A DNA stretch of 64,000 bases from Chamaelirium japonicum (lineage: Eukaryota; Streptophyta; Magnoliopsida; Liliales; Melanthiaceae): assembly GCA_947650365.1 (NCBI GenBank), contig OX393549.1, positions 34,938,910 to 35,002,909 on the forward strand, in the 5' to 3' direction. Positions 49,461 through 59,046 of this stretch are shown here, piece by piece. Under the pieces are notes generated by a model. It ran no database searches. It worked only from the letters and a program-made list of their open reading frames with translations, and was not told the DNA's origin. The translations under genes were made by a program, and so were the position numbers. Positions within the stretch are counted from its first letter, which is position 1. Every line of letters begins with the position of its first letter.

Positions 49461-49886
49461 TATTTTTATTATTTACTATTCATAGTCATATTCACTGCTC
49501 TTCAAATACATATGTCTTAGCATGAATAAAACTAAGTCTCTATGTGAGTCAGTGGATTAGACTCACCCCCTATAGATGTTATGGACCCTACAGAGACCGA
49601 TCCTGCAGGACAAGGAGAAGGTGAGGAGCGAACGGAGAACGAACCGGAGGGAATTGAATACCCACTCTACACACCATTCTACGAGGATGCTAGAGCAGAA
49701 AAGCGTGGATGTTTAAATTAAGCCTTAGGCTTTTTATTATTCAAGAAATGTATCAAACACTTATGTTATTGAATAAAGTGGCTCAGAAATTTTCATATTT
49801 GATGGAATTTATCTATATCAAGTTTTACTTCTAACACCCCAGTGTTATACGGATTGAATTAATCCATAAAATACCAGGGCGTTACA
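49214..49886 (+). mobile_element. Outer element, 5' LTR, second part
   Basis: Resumes after the nested element and ends CAGGGCGTTACA. Contains the 40-bp tandem repeats and a short acidic frame (MDPTETDPAGQGEGE, from 49581) that also exists in the 3' LTR. Confidence 0.9.
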
Positions 49887-49889
49887 ACT

Positions 49890-49901
49890 TGGTATCAGAG
49901 C
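49890..49901 (+). promoter_or_regulatory. Primer-binding site of the outer element
   Basis: TGGTATCAGAGC, three bases after the LTR end; complementary to initiator tRNA-Met. Confidence 0.92.
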
Positions 49902-50020
49902 CTAGGTAAAAGGTCCTAGGAATAAAATTTATTAGCAAAAAGGACATCGGTAGGGTAGTCACCCAAATTTAAAATACCAATATTTATGAATTAAAGTTTT
50001 TTTTTTCTTTTAGCAGAGAC

Positions 50021-50233
50021 ATGAAGTCGAAATTATCTGAAGGTAGCTCATCAGGAGTAAAGGTGAAACCTAAGAAGAAAATTGTGAAGTCAAAGAAGGA
50101 GAAGAAACCGGTTATCTCTACTAAAAATGAGAATGTTTACTATAAACGTTATCGATGCATCTGTGGAAAAGTGGGCGATAAAAATCGTTGTGAACACCCG
50201 ATGTTTTTCAAAATAGTTGTTGGCTATATGTAG
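50021..50233 (+). mobile_element. Outer element, small Lys-rich frame upstream of gag
   Basis: A 70-codon frame between the primer site and gag: a very basic N-terminal half (VKPKKKIVKSKKEKK) followed by YYKRYRCICGKVGDKNRC. It resembles no gag or pol domain I know. TTTTTCAG just before the gag start looks like a 3' splice site, so this frame could belong to a spliced leader; that is a guess. Confidence 0.35.
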
Positions 50234-50322
50234 AATGACAAGAAAAGTATTAATAATGAATGAGCACGTTTTATCTGAGTTTGTGTTTGAAAATTTTTAT
50301 TCCTTTATATTTTTCAGAAATT

Positions 50323-51120
50323 ATGAATTCACACGAAAACACTACTCCAAATGAAGACCTAACCAAGGTGTTAGGAGCTTTACACCAACTGATAGAAAAG
50401 ATGAACTCTTCCAAGGATAGTTCAATGATGGGAGTGGTCTTAAAAGAATTCAAAGAATTAAAACCCCCTGCTTTTAAGGGAGAACCGGATCCCCTGATTG
50501 CCGATAGGTGGCTCAAACAGGTGGGGAAGATATTGGAGACTTTGAAGGCAAACGATGAACAGAAAGTCATCTTAGCCACGTATATGTTAGAAGGAGAGGC
50601 AGATTACTGGTGGGACTCTGTCAAAAGAACTCAAGCTAGTTTCACTTGGGAAGAGTTTACAAAAGTGTTCTTAAAAAAATATTTCTCCGACGCAACCAGG
50701 GATAAAATGATTGCAGAATTCATAGAACTCTATCAGAAAAAACTTAGTGTTTTCCAGTATGAAGCTAAGTTCATTGAACTATCACGCTTTGCTCATTATC
50801 TTATAGCCACGGAAGAATTGAAGTCCAAGAGATTTGAACAAGGTTTGAATCCTCATATTCGAACTAGAGTGGAGGTACTTCGTATTAAAAACTATGAAGA
50901 ACTGGTGCAGACTGCGATGGTAGCAAAGCGAGAATGGAAAGAAACTCGGAAGATATTTGAAAAAAATAGGATGAAAAGGAGTGCACCAGCATTGGAGATA
51001 AACAAAAGGCCAATGATACAAGAGTTTCCAGCAGGAAGAAATGGTTCTTAAATGGCTTCGGGACCTTGAAATTGCTTCATTTGTGGATCGCGGGATCATT
51101 TTCAACGGAACTATCCTCGT
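50323..51120 (+). mobile_element. Outer element, gag region
   Basis: From MNSHENTTPNEDL. It contains the retrotransposon gag core: PPAFKGEPDPLIADRWLK, ATYMLEGEADYWWD, FTWEEFTKVFLKKYF, FIELSRFAHYL and FEQGLNPHIRTRV. It is followed by a zinc-knuckle-like C-x2-C-x4-H stretch. I set the start at 50323 rather than the upstream in-frame Met because the latter would add a hydrophobic stretch untypical of gag. Confidence 0.85.
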
Positions 51121-51430
51121 CTGAATAGTAACGCTCCAACTAGACCTCCATTCAGAAATACTCCACAAATACCTGTGACTTGCCCTGGTCAACTTCCAAA
51201 GGTGCCTGGAAAAGCTTTTGCTATATCTATGGAAGAAGAATCGAACGACGTCGTTGAAGGTACGAACTAACCATTTCTAAATTAGCAATTCCATATAAAG
51301 TAGATAAGTTATAACCGAAAAAGTAATTTTTCGTAGGCACCATTCTTATTTATGGAAGTCTAGCTCGAGTAATTTAGATCCGGATTCGACACATTCATTT
51401 ATATCAATTCACCTAGCTAGAGAACTACAA

Positions 51431-54400
51431 TTGAAGACAGAACCGTTAGGGTATATACTGGCCATTACTACTGCACTTAGTGATACGGCCAAAACAAACA
51501 GAGTATGTAGAAATTGTATACTAAGAGTTGAAGATGTGGAGTTAGTGGCAAATTTAATTCTACTGAAGTTGGAGAAATTTGATATCGTATTAGGAATGGA
51601 CTGGTTATCCAAATATAGGGCAATGATGGATTGTTACCAAAAGAAGGTTACCTTACAAACATCAGATAATAAAGAAATAATATTCCGGGGAAGAAAGTTC
51701 GGAAAGACAAGAGCAAAAGTTTGTTACTTAGCTCAACTTTTAGAAGAAGAGGTGAAGATTCCGATACAAAATACCACATTGGTAGTATCAGAATTTTCAC
51801 AAGTGTTCCCAGAAGATCTTCCAGGATTGCCCCCAAAAAGAGAAATAGATTTTTTAATAAAGTTGATGCCCGGAGTGGCTCCTATTTCAATTGCCCCATA
51901 TAGAATGACACTTGTAGAACTAAAGGAGTTGAAGAAACAGTTGGATGAGTTACTTACTCTCGGGTTTATAAGACCCAGGTCATCACTATGGGGTGCACCA
52001 GTATTATTTGTACAGAAGAAGGATGGAACAAAAAGAATGTGCATTGATTATAGAAGAATAAATCAGGTGACTATAAAGAATAAATATCCACTCCCAAGAA
52101 TCAGAGATTTATTTGATCAACTTAAAGGAGTAAAATATTTCTCCAAAATAGATATTCGATGGGATATCATCAGTTAAGGATCAAGGAAGAAGACATACCA
52201 AAGACGGCCTTCAGAACTAGATATGGGCATTTCGAATTCTTAGTAATGCCTTTTGGTCTCATAAATGCTCCTGCGGCATTTATGGATTTGATGAATCGAA
52301 TCTTTAAAAACTTCCTGGATCAATTCGTGGTAGTATTTATAGATGATATTTTGATCTATTCAAAAACCAAAGAAGAGCACGAAAAACATTTGAGATTGGT
52401 ACTACAAGAGTTGAATCTTCATCAACTATACGCCAAACTCAGTAAATGTGAATTCTGGATTACAAAAGTTAACTTTTTGGGACACGTAATCTTTTATGAA
52501 GGAGTTACAGTTGGTCCAGCGAAAATTGAGGCAGTACTAAATTGGAAACCACCAAGAAATGTAACAGAAATCAGGAGTTTTCTGGGGTTAGCAGAATATT
52601 ATCGCAGATTCATTCAGAATTTTTCCAGTATCGCTGCACCTATAACCCGACTTACTAAGAAAGGGGTAAAATACGAGTGGTCGGAACCTTGTAAGAATAC
52701 ATTCCAAGAATTAAAGAAAAAACTCACTATATCTCCGGTATTAACAGTACCAGAAAGTGGGAAGAAGTATACACTGTACACGGATGCTTCTCACGTAGGG
52801 TTAGAAGATGTACTTATGCAAGATGGCCGAGTAGTGGCTTATGCTTCCAGACAGTTAAAAACTCACGAAAAGAATTATTCTACACACGATTTAGAGCTAG
52901 CAGCGGTCGTGTTCGCACTTAAGATTTGGCGTCACTATTTGTATGGAGAACAGTTTGAATTGTACTCCGATCATCAGAGTTTGAAATACATTAGCACGCA
53001 GAAAGATCTAAACTTACGACAAAGAAGATGGGTGAAATTATTGGTCGATTATGACTATAATTTTATTTACCACCCTGGAAAGGCAAATGTAGTAGCGGAT
53101 GCCCTCAGTAGAAAGGGACAACTGGCCAATGTAATAGCCGATAAATGGCAGTGGGCTTGCACGTTAGAAAACTTTGATTTAATCACGCAGAACAGTTCAC
53201 TACAGGCGTATCTAAGTCACCTCAGAGTTCAGCCGGAAATGATAAAAGGAGTAATAGAAGCAAAAACGTCAAATTCCGAATTGTAGGGAATTCGGTACCA
53301 ACTAGAAAATGAAGAGACCATAGAAAACTAGGCCCTTGGGTCGGATAATGGACTGAGATTTCAAGGCAGATTAGCAGTCACTGATGCTCCTTATCTGCGA
53401 GAAGATATATTAACTGAAACTCATCAGTCAAAATTTTTTATTCATCCGGGGGAGAACAAAATGTATCACGACCTAAAACAAAACTTTTGGTGGAGTGTAA
53501 TGAAGAATGATGTAGCCCAGTTTGTGTCGAAATGTCTCACATGTCAAAAAGTGAAGGCTGAGCACAGAAGACCACCTGGGTTATTACAACCTCTTCTTAT
53601 AGCAGAATGGAAATGGAAACACATAACCATGGATTTTGTTACCGATTTTCCTACAACGAGAAATGAAAATGATTTAATCTGGGTAATCGTGGACCGATTA
53701 ACAAAGTCAACCCATTTTCTACCCCGAAAAACAACTGCGTCCACTAGAGATGACAGTACCTTATACCTGAAGGAAATTGCTAGACTCCACGGCATTCCAG
53801 TAACTATTGTGTCCGACAGGGATCCTCATTTTACCTCTAAGTTCTGGAGGAGTTTACAGAAAGCATTGGGGACAGAATTGAACATGAGTACTGCATATCA
53901 TCCTCAAACTGACGAACAATCAGAAAGAGTGATACAAATCTTAGAAGACATGCTAAGATCTTGTGTGATGGATTTCAAAGGTAGTTGGGAAGATTTTCTA
54001 CCCCTGATAGAATTTACTTACAACAACAGCTACCAATCCAGCATACAAATGACACCTTTTGAAGCCTTATATGGAAGACCCTACAGATCACCAGTTTGTT
54101 GGACAGAAGTGGGAGAGAAGAGTATTATGGGGCCTGAAATAATCCAAGAAACTACAGACAAAATAAAAATTATTCGGGCCAATTTATTAAAAGCTCAGAG
54201 CAGACAGAAGAGTTACGCAGACAATCGAAGAAGACCTCTGGGATTTGAGGTAGGAGACTTTGTTTTTCTAAAGATCTCACCTAAGAAGGGTATTCAACGT
54301 TTTGATCTCAAAAGAAAACTTGCACCCAGATATATTGGACCCTATGAAATATTGGGAAAAACTGGACCAGTTGCATATCGACTGGCATTACCCTTAAATT

Positions 54401-54671
54401 TGACAATATACATCCAGTTTTTCATGTATCCATGCTTTGCAAGTATGAGCCTGATCCTTCTTATATTCTGGAAGATGAAAATATCAGTATTCAATTAGAT
54501 GCCTCGTACATAGAAGTACCTGTGAGAATTTTAGACACCAAAGATAAAGTATTGCGAACTAAGACTATTCGACTGGTAAAAGTACTATGGCAACATCACA
54601 ACGAGGAGGAAGCTACTTGGGAATTGGAGTCGAAAATACAAAAGCAATATCCACATTTGTTCAACAGCTAA
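51431..54671 (+). mobile_element. Outer element, pol region (protease to chromodomain-like tail)
   Basis: Visible in order: [20 protein letters not shown] after the protease; RT with [20 protein letters not shown] and [11 protein letters not shown]; RNase H with [10 protein letters not shown] and [11 protein letters not shown]; integrase with [23 protein letters not shown] and IVSDRDPHF. The tail reads VLWQHHNEEEATWELESKIQ, the chromodomain-like end of Tekay-type elements. Interrupted and treated as a fossil. Confidence 0.9.
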
Positions 54672-54708
54672 GGTACGTACTTTAAATTTTGAGGACGGAA
54701 TTTTTATT

Positions 54709-54720
54709 AGAGGTAGAGGA
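54709..54720 (+). promoter_or_regulatory. Polypurine tract of the outer element
   Basis: AGAGGTAGAGGA directly before the 3' LTR start TGTAACATCC. Confidence 0.75.
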
Positions 54721-54901
54721 TGTAACATCCCAAAAAAAAAAATAATAGTAATAATAATTTAAAGGTCATTATAAGAAATTTTTTATAAGAAATTCAAACT
54801 AAAAATCGGACGGCGCTATTGCGTCTATCTCGTCGAAAAAATCAAAAAACCTATACAAACTTTTACGTTTTGAACTCATTTAGAGCATTTAAAAATTAAA
54901 A

Positions 54902-54975
<74 letters not shown>

Positions 54976-56847
54976 CCACTGGTAGAATTTTAAACTTTTC
55001 TCTCTAACCAGAAGACCTTTAGTGCTTTTTTATCTAAATATAAGGAAGATAATTATTATAGTAAAGATGGGGAGACCAAAAGACATCTCAACCGATGACT
55101 CTTCGTTTCCGATCGAAAGGGAACAGTCGCGCAGCTGTAACAGTAACCGACGACCCTTCGTTTCCGATCGGATGGGTACAGTCGCGCAGCTGAAGCAGTA
55201 AATGACCGTTTTGCAGTTAAGACCTTGGGACTTTTTGTATTCCCGAAAGGTCTATATAAGCCCCCCCCTCAATAAGAGTTCTTCACCCAAGTCCATCTCG
55301 GGATCCGTGCCACCCACCACCTAAAGACCCTTCCCCTTCGCCAACCACCACTCGCCGTCGGCCGACCGCCAACCGTCGCTGGCCGTCCGCCGCCCGCCGC
55401 CGCCCACCCACCGCCGACCGACCACCGCCCGCCGCCGGCCGCCTACCGCCGGCAACCGCCCGACGCCACCGCCGCCGGCCATCCGCCGCCGACCGCCACC
55501 ATCGGCCGCCGCCTCCAGCCGCCGGCCACCGCCTCCCGACACCCATCTCCGGTCAGCCTTTAACCTTATTTTATTTTATTTTTCTGTTGGCCGAAGCCCA
55601 ATAAAACTATCTAATCCTGAGGGCCGAAGCCAATTTAAACCATATAAACCCTATGGGTTGAAGCCCATTTAGCCTATTAAATTCTGTGGGCCCAAGCCCA
55701 TTAAGCCCAAATAAGTTATGATAAAATGACTCTGCTTTTTGGTAACTGAACTATTATTACTGAAAACAACCTTACCGTTTTACTAAAGGCAGACCCCCAT
55801 TTAAATTCCGCTAATCCCGACTATTTTGGTCATACCGGGAGCAAACGAACTCCGAATTGAGTTTTGTCTACGGCCACGGTTTCAGAATGAAAAGTTCTAC
55901 ACATTAAGTATAAATTTAAAGTATTTTAGAAATTATCAAAATACCCCTAAAGAATAAAAACCTATTAAGTTCACATCGAAAAATATTTGGGAAAATCCTT
56001 GTAAAAGTTCGGGTAAAAACTAACAGATTATAGTCACATATTTTCAGGTAGTAAGCTTCCTAAGGCTACCTCATCAGGAGTAATAGTCTTCAACGCTTCA
56101 GGTAGGGGATTTAAACTAAGTTTGTTCATGCTAAGTATATGATATAGAATATCGGTAGATTGCTATGGAGTTATAAATTTTGAAATATGTGATCACTTAT
56201 TTGGGTGTGGGTCTAGCCCTGGCTGAGGCCAAAAAGTAACCTGGGTGTGGGTCTAGCCCTGGCTGAGGCTAAAAAGAAACCTAGGTATGGGGCTAGCCTA
56301 GTCTGAGGACTAAAAGAACCTAGGTGTGGGGCTAGCCTTATTGCGGACAAAAAGTACCCGGGTAAGGCTTGAGATTCCTACCCTGGCTGAGGCCAAACAG
56401 GGAATCAGGTGACCAATATTTTTATTATTTACTATTCATAGTCATGTTCACTGCTATTCAATACATATGTCTTAGCATGAATAAAACTAAGTCTCTAGGT
56501 GAGTCAGTGGATTAGACTCACCCCCCTACAAATGTTATGGACCCTACAGAGACCGATCCTGCAGGACAAGGAGAAGGTGAGAAGCGAACGAAGAACAAAC
56601 CAGAGGGAATTGAAGACCCACTCTACACACCATTCTACGAGGATGCTGGAGCAGAAATATGAAGCGTGGATGTTTAAATTAAGCCTTAGGCTTTTTATTA
56701 TTCAAGAAATATATCAAACACTTATGTTATTGAATAAAGTGGCTCAGAAATTTCCATATTTGATGGAATTTATCTATATCAAGTTTTACTTCTAACACCC
56801 CAGTGTTATACGGATTGAATTAATCCGTAAAATACCGGGGCGTTACA
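54721..56847 (+). mobile_element. Outer element, 3' LTR
   Basis: 2127 bp, TGTAACATCCC...GTTACA. It differs from the 5' LTR by a (TA)n run at about 54904-54970, by the arrangement of its CCG block, and by the number of 40-bp repeats. Confidence 0.92.
54904..54970. repeat. (TA)n in the outer 3' LTR only
   Basis: The 5' LTR has an AAAACAAAATAAAC-like stretch here instead, so the TA run arose after insertion. Confidence 0.95.
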
Positions 56848-56992
56848 TAATATGAAATTGTTGTTCATATCTTTCAATCGATATTATATATTTCTACTCC
56901 CTCTTCGAAAGTTCCTTTATTTAACAATTTTAAAAAATTCTTAATCAATTTCTCGTCGAAATCCCTAATATCAGTAATGTGTCGATCTAAAT
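56848..56992. repeat. Right copy of the 144/145-bp direct repeat flanking the outer element
   Basis: Starts TAATATGAAATTG directly after the 3' LTR and ends GATCTAAAT, then runs into unique DNA (CTTCATTCTTCC). See the left copy at 37875-38018. Confidence 0.9.
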
Positions 56993-57059
56993 CTTCATTC
57001 TTCCACTCTCTCTTTAGTCCTATTTTTTCGGACTTAAATTGATTTTTAGCCATTTTCAT
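56874..57059 (-). CDS. Unrecognised 61-codon frame at the old insertion site
   Basis: MKMAKNQFKSEKIGLKREW and so on to LKLLNKGTFEEGVEIYNID. The composition is protein-like (alternating charges, predicted helices, KNFLKLLNKGTFEEGVEIY). No family is recognised, and neither splice sites nor a promoter were defined. Its 3' part is within the duplicated 145-bp stretch. It may be an exon of a small host gene or chance. Confidence 0.25.
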   Translation of the reverse strand: MKMAKNQFKSEKIGLKREWKNEDLDRHITDIRDFDEKLIKNFLKLLNKGTFEEGVEIYNID

Positions 57060-57594
57060 TTTTTTTTCTTTTTCTGATAATACTTCATTCTATGTCTGTC
57101 TATTGTTAAACAAAAATATTCATAAATATACATAATCTATGCAAGTTAGTTAAGCCAAATAAGTTTCTAAGAACTAAAAATGAATAATAAAAATTTAAAA
57201 TTAATATGGAAGACTAAGTCCTTGACAAGTATTCATGTACATATCGTAATAAACAAGGAGGATGCAATTGGCTACAACCGGTTAGCTGCATATTGCAGCC
57301 ATCCAAAGTTGTAATACTATATACAATCCCCCCTACTTCATCTAAGGCTCCGATCACCTACATCATGTCATATATTTGAAATATCATCATTGCCTCTTTT
57401 TATATTAAAAAATATAAATTAAAATATTGAAAATATAAGACAATGCGTTGATATATTTTAAAACACAACTCTTAATTATTTCATTGTCACTGATAAAGTT
57501 AAATAAAGAAAGGGTCTCATATTAAGTTACATAAAACAAAAGTAATTATGGTACCTAAAGCAAAAGATACAAGGCACATCCGAATGGAGACAAT
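57060..57594. other. AT-rich spacer, nothing recognised
   Basis: Contains a short inverted word (GGTTAGCTGCATATTGCAGCC at 57280-57300 forms a small stem) and otherwise no feature. Confidence 0.5.
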
Positions 57595-57843
57595 TTATTT
57601 CGAGTGGGCTACATATTCAGTCTTAACTTCCTCCCTAACCTCCTCATATTTGTTTTGGGAAATAGGATACCCATATTTTGCCGCCATATATTCATAAACA
57701 ATGGCTTCTATTTCTAGACGAGTATTATATGAGCAGAATACTACTCCAAAGTACCCGAATATATGGGTACTACACTCTGTCCATGTTGAGTATACCCCAA
57801 GTAGTCTTCCCTCGAAAACAACATAACTCTTCGAACGAGCCAT
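57595..57843 (-). CDS. Stand-alone RNase H1 N-terminal (viroplasmin-like, hybrid-binding) domain protein
   Basis: 82 codons from MARSKSYVVF. Residues 4-50 show YVVFEGRLLGVYSTWTECST, then FGYFGVVFCSYNTRLEIEA and YEYM. That is the pattern of the small domain at the N-terminus of eukaryotic RNase H1 and of caulimovirus protein VI (Y-V-x-x-GR-x-G-x-Y-x-T-W-x-E-C). In RNase H1 it binds RNA/DNA hybrids. No RNase H catalytic domain follows; the protein ends after a charged tail (KYEEVREEVKTEYVAHSK). An AG acceptor-like site lies 20-30 bp upstream (GTTATGATAG), so an untranslated 5' exon is likely. It could be host or transposon-derived. The frame is intact. Confidence 0.6.
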   Translation of the reverse strand: MARSKSYVVFEGRLLGVYSTWTECSTHIFGYFGVVFCSYNTRLEIEAIVYEYMAAKYGYPISQNKYEEVREEVKTEYVAHSK

Positions 57844-57989
57844 TATGTAATAAAGCACCTATCATAACAATTATTTAACTTGTAAACAAATCAAGTATAT
57901 AAAAAGTAACATAAGTCAAATTATTACTGTCTGATAATATATGATAACAAGATCTTAACAAAAGTTGAATTATTACAAATCAAATTTAA
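57844..57989. other. Upstream region of the viroplasmin-like gene
   Basis: AT-rich; on the minus strand it lies between the ~100-bp repeat array and the start codon and is probably part of an intron or promoter. Confidence 0.35.
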
Positions 57990-58790
57990 AAACATACACC
58001 TATAAACCCCACCTATTTGGGCTCGAATTAAGGTTTTGAGGATCAAAACCCTAATTTAATCCTAAGAAATAAATATGGGCTGAAAATGCAGCAAAAATAT
58101 CATATAAGCCCCACAAATTTAGCCTTAAATCTGGGTTTTAAGGATTAAAACATTAATTCAATCCTAACAAGTAAGTAGGGATTAAAACTATAACAGAAAC
58201 ATCATAAAAACCCCACCTATTTGGCCTCAAATCAGGGTTTTGAGAATCAAAACCCTAATTCAATCCTAGCAAACAAGTAGAGACTAAAAATACAGCAGAA
58301 ACATCATATAAACCCCACCAATTTGGGTTGAAATCAAGGTTTTGATGATCAAAACCATAATTCAATCTTAACAAACAAGTATGGATTCAAATGCAGCAGA
58401 AACATCATATAAACCCCACTGATTTTGGCTCAAATTAGGGTTTTGATGATCAAAACACAAATTCAATCTTAACATACAAGACTGAAAATATAGTAGAATT
58501 AGTATATAAACCCTACCGATTTGGGCTCAAATAAGGATTTTGAGGATCAAAACCTTAATTTAATCATAAAAAATAAGTAGGGACTGAAAATGTAGTAGAA
58601 ATATCATATAAATCACATATTTGGGCTCAAATAAGGGGTTTGAGGATCAAAACCCTAATTTAATCCTAACAAACAAGTAGGTACTGAAACTGTAATAAAA
58701 CTATTATATAAATCCCATCAATTTGGGCTCAAATCAGGGTTTTGATAATAAAAAGCCTAATTCAATCCTAACAAGTAAGTGGGGTCAAGT
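57990..58790 (-). repeat. Tandem array, about 8 units of about 100 bp
   Basis: Each unit has, on the plus strand, ATATAAACCCCACC, TTTGGGCTCAAAT, AGGGTTTTGAGGATCAAAAC, CCTAATTCAATCCTAACAA and GTAGGGACTGAAAATGCAG. Units start at roughly 57990, 58090, 58190, 58290, 58395, 58490, 58590 and 58690, and are diverged. On the minus strand each unit contains TTTCTGCTGCATTTTCAG, which looks like a 3' splice site, so the array may be an amplified piece of an intron 5' of the viroplasmin-like gene. Confidence 0.85.
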
Positions 58791-58794
58791 AATA

Positions 58795-59046
58795 TCAGAA
58801 TTTGAAGGTGATCGGAGCCCTAAATCCTTCAAAAAGTCAACAAGAAAATCGAATAGTTGAGTGGAGTCGAAGATCGGGGTCGGAGAAGGTGATCAAAGCC
58901 CTAGATCCTTCAAAAAGCCAAAAAGAAAATCAAATTATTGACCGAAGTTGAAGATCGGGGTCATAGAAGGTCGTTGGAGCCACAGATCCTTCAAACACTC
59001 GACAAGAAAACCGAACATTTGACCCATGTCGAACATCGGGCCAAAG
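58795..59046 (-). repeat. Tandem array, about 81-bp units (three units plus)
   Basis: Units of the form GAAGGTGATCGGAGCCCTA, GATCCTTCAAAAAGCCAACA, AGAAAATCGAA, then GAGTCGAAGATCGGGGTCG. GC-richer than the adjacent 100-bp array. The last unit is split by the solo LTR and continues at 61003-61058. Confidence 0.85.

Larger units (their letters stand above)
38019..56847 (+). mobile_element. Outer Ty3/gypsy chromovirus, Tekay/Del-like, with a nested element
   Basis: LTRs (38019-49886 counting the insert, and 54721-56847) begin TGTAACATCCC and end GTTACA; each is about 2.1 kb without the insert. The primer site for initiator tRNA-Met follows the 5' LTR. Parts in order: small leader frame, gag, protease, reverse transcriptase, RNase H, integrase, and a C-terminal chromodomain-like tail. 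That order, the long LTRs and the ATWELE tail point to the Tekay/Del chromoviruses. It is broken, with roughly four to six interruptions plus the insertion. LTRs differ at about 6-7% of positions in the stretches I compared, so it is older than its insert. Confidence 0.9.

Noticed and set aside
49581-49703. Short acidic frame in both outer LTRs as a real gene
   Set aside because: Differences between the two LTR copies mostly change amino acids, giving no sign of constraint.
57990-58790. Regular repeats with spacers, CRISPR-like at first glance
   Set aside because: Diverged tandem minisatellite without unique spacers, in plant nuclear DNA.
57990-58790. AAACCCTAA words resembling telomere repeats
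   Set aside because: One word per 100-bp unit, not tandem TTTAGGG arrays.
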